NCBI GenBank assembly: GCA_027012915.1 | Contig: JALUYN010000453.1 | Coordinates: 1-10,471 of the forward strand | Source: Cellvibrionaceae bacterium | Lineage (GTDB): Bacteria; Pseudomonadota; Gammaproteobacteria; Pseudomonadales; Cellvibrionaceae | Direction: 5' to 3' | DNA length: 10,471 bases | Part shown: in pieces, positions 7,183-10,471 of the stretch | Position numbering within the stretch: the stretch's first letter is position 1 | Layout: each line of letters opens with the position of its first letter | The notes under the pieces: model-generated | The model's input: only the letters and a program-made list of their open reading frames with translations | Database searches by the model: none | What the model was told of the DNA's origin: nothing | Position numbers and translations under genes: made by a program

Positions 7183-7988
7183 TGAGCTGGCCCGCTGATC
7201 GTAATTTTGATGACCTGGCTCATCGCTTTAAACGCAATGTCTATGATCGTTTGAAAGGAGATATTCGTCTAGAGGTATTGCATCGTGATCTACAGCAGCA
7301 TATTCCCGAGCTCTATTTCCAGCCTTTGAAGAAACCACTGAGAATTCTCGACGCTGGTGGTGGTCAGGGCCAATTTTCGATGAGTTTAGCCGCGGCAGGG
7401 CACGAGTTGGTGTTGTGTGATCTTTCGGAAAATATGTTGCAGCTGGCCAGAGATAACGCAGAAGAGTTGGGTGTTGCAGAGCGCGTGAGCTTTTATCATG
7501 GCTCGATTCAGGAATTTGTCCATGATAATTCTGTGCCCTTTGATCTGGTACTTTGCCACGCGGTGCTGGAGTGGGTATCCAGCCCGGCGAGTTTGATGGA
7601 CGCACTGCAGCAGCTGGTGCGGCCGGGCGGTTACCTATCTCTGACCTTTTATAACGTAAACGGCACTATTCTCAAAAATCTGCTGCGCGCTAATTTTCAG
7701 AAAGTGGTTGACGATGACTACCGTGGCTACCGCGGCAGCTTGACGCCCACCTACCCAAGAGATCCACAGAAAGTCTATGGTTGGCTACAGCAGCGGTCTT
7801 TCTCGGAGTTGTGCCGCAGTGGTATTCGCTGTTTTCACGACTATATTCTCGATCCTGAATTGCGCGATCAGCAGCCTGAGACCCAGCTGCAGCTGGAGTT
7901 GCGATTATCCCGAGAGGAGCCTTGGCTGTCGCTGGGGCGCTATATTCATGTATTGAGCAGAAATGGTGATCAGGCCTTTAACAAATGA
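7182..7988 (+). CDS. cmoM: tRNA 5-carboxymethoxyuridine methyltransferase CmoM
   Basis: CmoM (formerly SmtA) uses S-adenosylmethionine to methylate the carboxyl group of 5-carboxymethoxyuridine at tRNA wobble position 34, giving mcmo5U. The 268-residue product (E. coli 261) shares clear family blocks: DRNFDDLAHRFKRNVY (6-21), SAM motif I LDAGGGQGQF (56-65), the acidic ribose-binding Asp80 in LCDLS, HAVLEWV (126-132), RPGGYLSLTFYN (147-158), the PTYPRDPQKVYGWL segment that separates CmoM from generic methyltransferases, and the C-terminal LGRYIHV. The ATG is preceded by TGAGGAA at 7166-7172 with a 9-nt spacer. It is divergent from the GIY-YIG gene with no intergenic space. Its last 19 bp overlap the convergent J-domain gene. 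The cmoA and cmoB genes that make the substrate modification are not in the window. Confidence 0.95.
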   Translation: MSWPADRNFDDLAHRFKRNVYDRLKGDIRLEVLHRDLQQHIPELYFQPLKKPLRILDAGGGQGQFSMSLAAAGHELVLCDLSENMLQLARDNAEELGVAERVSFYHGSIQEFVHDNSVPFDLVLCHAVLEWVSSPASLMDALQQLVRPGGYLSLTFYNVNGTILKNLLRANFQKVVDDDYRGYRGSLTPTYPRDPQKVYGWLQQRSFSELCRSGIRCFHDYILDPELRDQQPETQLQLELRLSREEPWLSLGRYIHVLSRNGDQAFNK

Positions 7989-8674
7989 TCTTTTGCCTGG
8001 TTGATCTTTGCCGCCAGATAGTCACTGCCGCCGCGATCCGGATGTACTTTCTGCATTAGGCTGCGGTGGGCGGCAATAATGTCTTTCTCGGTAGCTTCCT
8101 CTCCCAATCCGAGAATATCCAGCGCCTCTTTGCGTGTTAGTTTTTCACTGCCGGTGTCCGCCTGTTGTTGATTTTGTTGCTGTGATCCCTGCTGAAAGCG
8201 GTAGCGCATATAAGCGTTGAGCAGTCGTGCTGAGTCGGGATCTTGATTCTGGTACTGGTGGCTGAGCTCAATCAACTGTTGCTGGCTCAGTTCATCCAGG
8301 TTTTTGCCCGCGTGCTCTCCCTGAATCACCTGACCCTCCCAGCGCCCGGTTTTGCTATCTACTGCGATCTTCAAAAACGCCGTGGTAATCAACGAAGGGT
8401 TGAGTCGAACTTGCTGCAGCCAGCGCAAGAATGGCATGGTGCGCACTAGCAGTGCGCCTATCTTGCTGAGGAAAGGAATGAGCCCCGCGATCACTGCTCC
8501 GATCCAGTGGAGCCTGCCGGTCACAGCGAGAATAATAACGACGCCCAGAATTCCGTAGCCACCGTATTTTATCAGTGCCTTCTTGCGCTGTTCGGGTGGC
8601 AGGCGTTTTAGAAAGCTGATGAAATTCAACAGAAAGAAAATGGCCAAGGCCAGCAGAATGACTCTGATGATCAC
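7970..8674 (-). CDS. Membrane-anchored J-domain protein with C-terminal Tim14/Pam18-like J domain
   Basis: This gene encodes a 234-residue putative Hsp70 co-chaperone at the inner membrane. Hydrophobic segments lie at about 3-21, 38-52 and 57-77. A soluble middle region follows, with the block DSKTGRWEGQVIQGEHAGKN and LDELS, then a Gln-rich linker (about 161-178) and a J domain at the extreme C-terminus (179-234). The catalytic HPD tripeptide is at 211-213 and the following RGGSDYLAAKINQAKD strongly resembles mitochondrial Pam18/Tim14. There is no Gly/Phe region, zinc finger or DnaJ C-terminal domain. A similar architecture (N-terminal membrane segments, WEGQV/G-like block, terminal J domain) occurs in alphaproteobacterial J proteins, from recall. 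I chose GTG 8674, which has GGAG (complement of 8683-8686) 8 nt upstream and begins the membrane helix. The open frame reaching 8896 adds a Cys/Arg-rich stretch that is not protein-like and overlaps the next gene. It overlaps cmoM by 19 bp. Its DnaK partner and clients are unknown. Confidence 0.88.
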   Translation of the reverse strand: MIIRVILLALAIFFLLNFISFLKRLPPEQRKKALIKYGGYGILGVVIILAVTGRLHWIGAVIAGLIPFLSKIGALLVRTMPFLRWLQQVRLNPSLITTAFLKIAVDSKTGRWEGQVIQGEHAGKNLDELSQQQLIELSHQYQNQDPDSARLLNAYMRYRFQQGSQQQNQQQADTGSEKLTRKEALDILGLGEEATEKDIIAAHRSLMQKVHPDRGGSDYLAAKINQAKDHLLKA

Positions 8675-8828
8675 AAAGTGGGCTCCGTGGTGATTGGGAA
8701 TGGTTAATGGGCGTCTATAGTGGCATCTACAGCCGCATCCTGAAAGGGAAAGCCGATTAAGTTGTGTTTTCGAAATCGGACAACAGTGTGTCTGACTGTG
8801 ATTGCACTTTTGTGGCTTCGAGATTCTC

Positions 8829-9224
8829 TCAGCTGTTGGCCTGCAGAGCGCCGTGCCAGTTCTCGTTTTCCAGGCGGTAGCGGTAATTGAGATCAAACAC
8901 CAGACGTTCCCGCTTCATCCACTCTATTAAGCCATTCACGACCGATATTGGGGGAACATTCTCACTCTCAAATTCGATAACCAACGCGTGCTCCTCTGAT
9001 TCGGCGGCATTTTCACGGTTGATCCAGTTAGTCCAAACCGAGCCAAGAGCGCTCTTGGTTTGATCGTCGTTTTTGTCTTCGGCGCTTAGAAAGGGTTCAA
9101 AGCTGAAGCCTTGGGGAGAGAAACCCCAGTCGTCGTAGTCGCAGTTCTCGAAGCCTTTAGCCAGAATTTTGTCTGCTACGGCTGGGGGTACAGTCAGCTC
9201 CAGAGAGTTAAAACACACATTCAT
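8829..9224 (-). CDS. Hypothetical acidic 131-residue protein
   Basis: I do not recognise this protein. It is acidic, with no signal peptide or membrane helix, and has five tryptophans (33, 64, 67, 102, 123). The segment DYDDWGFSPQGFSFEPF (29-45) and the C-terminal VVNGLIEWMKRERLVFDLNY (split at 95-114) look like a folded domain with a terminal helix and strand. Coding is supported by an ATG with AAGGA (complement of 9236-9240) about 11 nt upstream and by its position 28 bp behind another small gene on the same strand. The next gene downstream, the J-domain protein, starts 154 bp later on the same strand, so a three-gene transcript is possible. Both small proteins are acidic and soluble and may work together, but no function can be assigned. 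Confidence 0.72.
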   Translation of the reverse strand: MNVCFNSLELTVPPAVADKILAKGFENCDYDDWGFSPQGFSFEPFLSAEDKNDDQTKSALGSVWTNWINRENAAESEEHALVIEFESENVPPISVVNGLIEWMKRERLVFDLNYRYRLENENWHGALQANS

Positions 9225-9252
9225 CGATGTTGCGGTCCTTATTGCAAAATAG

Positions 9253-9549
9253 TCAGTGCTTCACTGCACCGTGAGATTCGATACGTTCAATCCAGTTGGG
9301 CGGCAGGTTGGCGATGATGTCCTGCTGAAAATCTCCTTTGATACCATCCATTTGGCTGAACGTATTTTGTTCATCAACTTCAAAGTAAATTGTACTGCTT
9401 TCCGGAGGGAATACTTTAAGGGTTGGCGTACCGACGATTGGGCTGTGATCCTGATACAGTTCTTTAAACTTGAGATAAGCTTCCTCGTAGGAACTACCGT
9501 CCAGTGTCAGCTCGCATTCAGTGGTGAACCTGAAAGTCATGGTAGGCAT
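9253..9549 (-). CDS. Hypothetical acidic 98-residue protein
   Basis: I do not recognise this protein. It is a small acidic soluble protein that opens with a strand (TMTFRFTTECELTL, 3-16), then a helix SSYEEAYLKFKELYQ (19-33), further strands (TLKVFPPE, 43-50; TIYFEVDE, 53-60) and a terminal helix region ending NWIERIESHG. This strand-helix-strand-strand pattern suggests a compact alpha/beta domain. The start is well supported: GAGGT (complement of 9557-9561) lies 7 nt before the ATG. It is probably the first gene of a pair with the 131-residue gene, which starts 28 bp after its stop. The region upstream (9550-9680) is shared with the divergent msrA and holds a short palindrome. A longer open frame on the opposite strand (9256-9693) lacks a ribosome site and I treat it as non-coding. 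Confidence 0.72.
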   Translation of the reverse strand: MPTMTFRFTTECELTLDGSSYEEAYLKFKELYQDHSPIVGTPTLKVFPPESSTIYFEVDEQNTFSQMDGIKGDFQQDIIANLPPNWIERIESHGAVKH

Positions 9550-9575
9550 GATTGGTACCTCATTTCACTCTACAC

Positions 9576-9588
9576 ACACTTAAAGTGT
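9576..9588. promoter_or_regulatory. Short perfect inverted repeat in the msrA/hypothetical intergenic region
   Basis: ACACTT (9576-9581) and AAGTGT (9583-9588) form a perfect dyad around one central A. It overlaps an alternative stem, CTACAC (9570-9575) with GTGTAG (9585-9590). It lies 27 bp upstream of the 98-residue gene's start codon and 93 bp before msrA, so it could be an operator for the leftward pair. No clear -35/-10 pair could be assigned, and a 6-bp dyad can arise by chance. Confidence 0.3.
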
Positions 9589-9680
9589 AGCCTATTTTGC
9601 CGGTATTATTGGTGCTATAGGAAAGCTGGCCCAGGGAATGTGCGGCTTGCTGTTATGGATATAGTCGGGAGATCTAGCCC

Positions 9681-10310
9681 ATGTCGTTCTTAACCAAGAA
9701 GTATGAAATGCCTCGCGCCGAAGATACATTGCCTGGCCGTGATCAACCTATGTTAGTGGCGCCACGGCACGCGGTTCTGGATGCTCCCCTGATACCGCCG
9801 TTTGGCGACAATGCAGAGCTGGCGATCTTTGGCCTGGGTTGTTTTTGGGGGGCTGAGCGACGCTTCTGGCAGCAGCCGGGCGTGATCAGTACCGCGGTAG
9901 GCTACAGCGCCGGCTACACGCCCAATCCTACGTATGAAGAAGTGTGTTCTGGTCTTACAGGCCATAACGAGGTGGTTTTGGTGGTGTTTGATCCGAAGCG
10001 GATTTCTTACGACGAGTTGTTGAAGGTGTTCTGGGAGTCCCACAACCCTACTCAGGGTATGCGCCAGGGAAATGATCGCGGGACGCAGTATCGTTCAGGT
10101 ATTTATACCTGCAGCGATGAGCAGCACCAGCGGGCAAAAGAGAGCAGGGTGCACTTTCAGCAGCGACTGAATGAGCAGGGAATGGACGACATTACCACTG
10201 AGATTATTCACGCTTCCGAGTTCTATTACGCGGAAGATTACCATCAGCAGTATCTTCACAAAAACCCAGGCGGATATTGCGGCCTCGGTGGAACAGGAGT
10301 GCGCTATTGA
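9681..10310 (+). CDS. msrA: Peptide-methionine (S)-S-oxide reductase MsrA
   Basis: MsrA reduces the S-epimer of methionine sulfoxide, free or in proteins, using thioredoxin; it repairs oxidative damage in the cytoplasm. The 209-residue product is E. coli-like (212) along its length: [19 protein letters not shown] and [10 protein letters not shown] at the start, the catalytic GCFWG (53-57, nucleophile Cys54), [47 protein letters not shown], and the C-terminal [14 protein letters not shown]. The recycling cysteine in GYCG is Cys200. E. coli MsrA has a further cysteine shortly after, in GIGVC; here the sequence is GTGVRY and ends, so that second recycling cysteine is absent. The ATG has GGGAG at 9667-9671 with a 9-nt spacer. 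It is divergent from the small acidic genes, and a MerR-type promoter starts 3 bp after its stop. No terminator is visible before that promoter. Confidence 0.96.
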   Translation: MSFLTKKYEMPRAEDTLPGRDQPMLVAPRHAVLDAPLIPPFGDNAELAIFGLGCFWGAERRFWQQPGVISTAVGYSAGYTPNPTYEEVCSGLTGHNEVVLVVFDPKRISYDELLKVFWESHNPTQGMRQGNDRGTQYRSGIYTCSDEQHQRAKESRVHFQQRLNEQGMDDITTEIIHASEFYYAEDYHQQYLHKNPGGYCGLGGTGVRY

Positions 10311-10313
10311 GTC

Positions 10314-10344
10314 TTGACCTTGCAGTAACTGTAAGGTTTAGGAT
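10314..10344 (+). promoter_or_regulatory. MerR-family (CueR-like) regulated promoter directed out of the window
   Basis: A -35 box TTGACC (10314-10319) and a -10 box TAGGAT (10339-10344) are separated by 19 bp, the overlong spacer that defines promoters activated by MerR-family regulators through DNA twisting. The spacer holds a dyad, ACCTTGCAGT (10317-10326) and ACTGTAAGGT (10328-10337), around a central A, with only one mismatched pair. The ACCTT...AAGGT ends and the CAGT-N-ACTG centre resemble CueR/HmrR copper operators more than ZntR or MerR sites. This suggests a copper or similar metal-efflux gene, or a MerR regulator gene, to the right of the window. The metal identity is inference. 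Confidence 0.82.
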
Positions 10345-10348
10345 GCTA

Positions 10349-10471
10349 GGGCCTGTTAACACTAATTCTGATGCTTCTGTTGCGTCTCAAATCGCGCCAA
10401 TCTAGGCGCGAGAAGCGAGTTTAGTGGTTCTAAACGAGCGACGAGCAACAACGAGTGGCGCGATTTGAGGC
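10349..10471. repeat. Palindromic repeat-like element, truncated by the window edge
   Basis: Arms CTCAAATCGCGCCA (10386-10399) and TGGCGCGATTTGAG (10456-10469) are perfect inverted repeats, extended by a G-T wobble and a G-C pair to 10384/10471. Inside them GTTTAG (10419-10424) and CTAAAC (10430-10435) form a second hairpin with a 5-nt loop, flanked by short GCGAG/ACGAG reiterations. The left flank begins GGGCCTGTTAAC (10349-10360). There is no coding frame. The nested symmetry looks like a MITE-like or other dispersed intergenic repeat. Only one copy is in the window, so repetition elsewhere is inferred. Confidence 0.6.

Noticed and set aside
7035..7223. Minus-strand frame with an ATG at 7223, which could be a frameshifted N-terminus of the GIY-YIG protein
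   Set aside because: The translation upstream of the shift shows no family resemblance and the frame would run deep into the cmoM coding start; a simple start-codon problem is more likely.
8735..8770. Inverted repeat CCGATT/AATCGG on the minus strand upstream of the J-domain gene
   Set aside because: The 6-bp stem with a loop of about 15 nt and no T-run after it is not distinguishable from chance.
8675..8896. Extension of the J-domain frame to an ATG at 8896
   Set aside because: The added 74 residues are rich in Cys, Arg and His with no domain character and overlap the 131-residue gene; GTG 8674 has a ribosome site and begins the membrane helix.
9256..9693. 145-residue open frame on the plus strand, opposite the 98-residue gene and running into msrA
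   Set aside because: It is antisense to a gene with a well-placed GAGGT ribosome site, has no ribosome site of its own, is Cys/Trp/Arg-rich in an unnatural way and overlaps the msrA start.

Overview
The window reads as ordinary chromosomal backbone of a gammaproteobacterium, probably a marine or Pseudomonas-like lineage. The basis is a 180-kDa-class NAD-glutamate dehydrogenase, a DUF2835 protein, class 2 pyrD, a ribosome modulation factor with a Pseudomonas-like C-terminal tail, a fused RlmKL methyltransferase, and CmoM. The organism assignment is inference from protein resemblance; there is no 16S or other marker gene.

Layout. Positions 2-3350 (+) hold the C-terminal half of gdhB (cut by the left edge), a DUF2835 gene and pyrD. 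A terminator at about 3399-3423 belongs mainly to rmf, which runs leftward (3675-3472). A gene-free stretch of about 350 bp separates rmf from the divergent rlmKL (4032-6200, +). rlmKL meets thpR tail to tail with a 7-bp overlap; thpR (6781-6194, -) lies behind a GIY-YIG domain gene (7182-6811, -). That gene's apparent TTG start overlaps by one base the ATG of the divergent cmoM (7182-7988, +). cmoM overlaps by 19 bp the 3' end of a membrane-anchored J-domain protein (8674-7970, -). Two small unrecognised genes (9549-9253 and 9224-8829, -) lie upstream of it on the same strand. msrA (9681-10310, +) is divergent from them.

The right edge (10311-10471) is the least ordinary part. Immediately after the msrA stop is a textbook MerR-family promoter: -35 TTGACC and -10 TAGGAT separated by 19 bp, with a near-perfect dyad (ACCTTGCAGT / ACTGTAAGGT) in the spacer, most like CueR-type copper promoters. 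It points out of the window. At the expected transcription start, a structured, probably repeated palindromic element begins. It has 14-bp inverted arms and an internal 6-bp hairpin, and the window edge truncates it.

Functional theme. Four genes concern the translation apparatus or RNA: rmf (ribosome hibernation), rlmKL (23S rRNA methylation), thpR (RNA 2',3'-cyclic phosphodiesterase/ligase family) and cmoM (tRNA wobble-uridine modification). The others cover amino-acid catabolism (gdhB), pyrimidine synthesis (pyrD), protein repair (msrA) and folding (J-domain protein). I see no phage, CRISPR, toxin-antitoxin or defence system, and no rRNA or tRNA genes. I found no convincing new multi-gene system; the best leads are the MerR promoter/repeat junction and the two-gene unknown cluster at 8829-9549.
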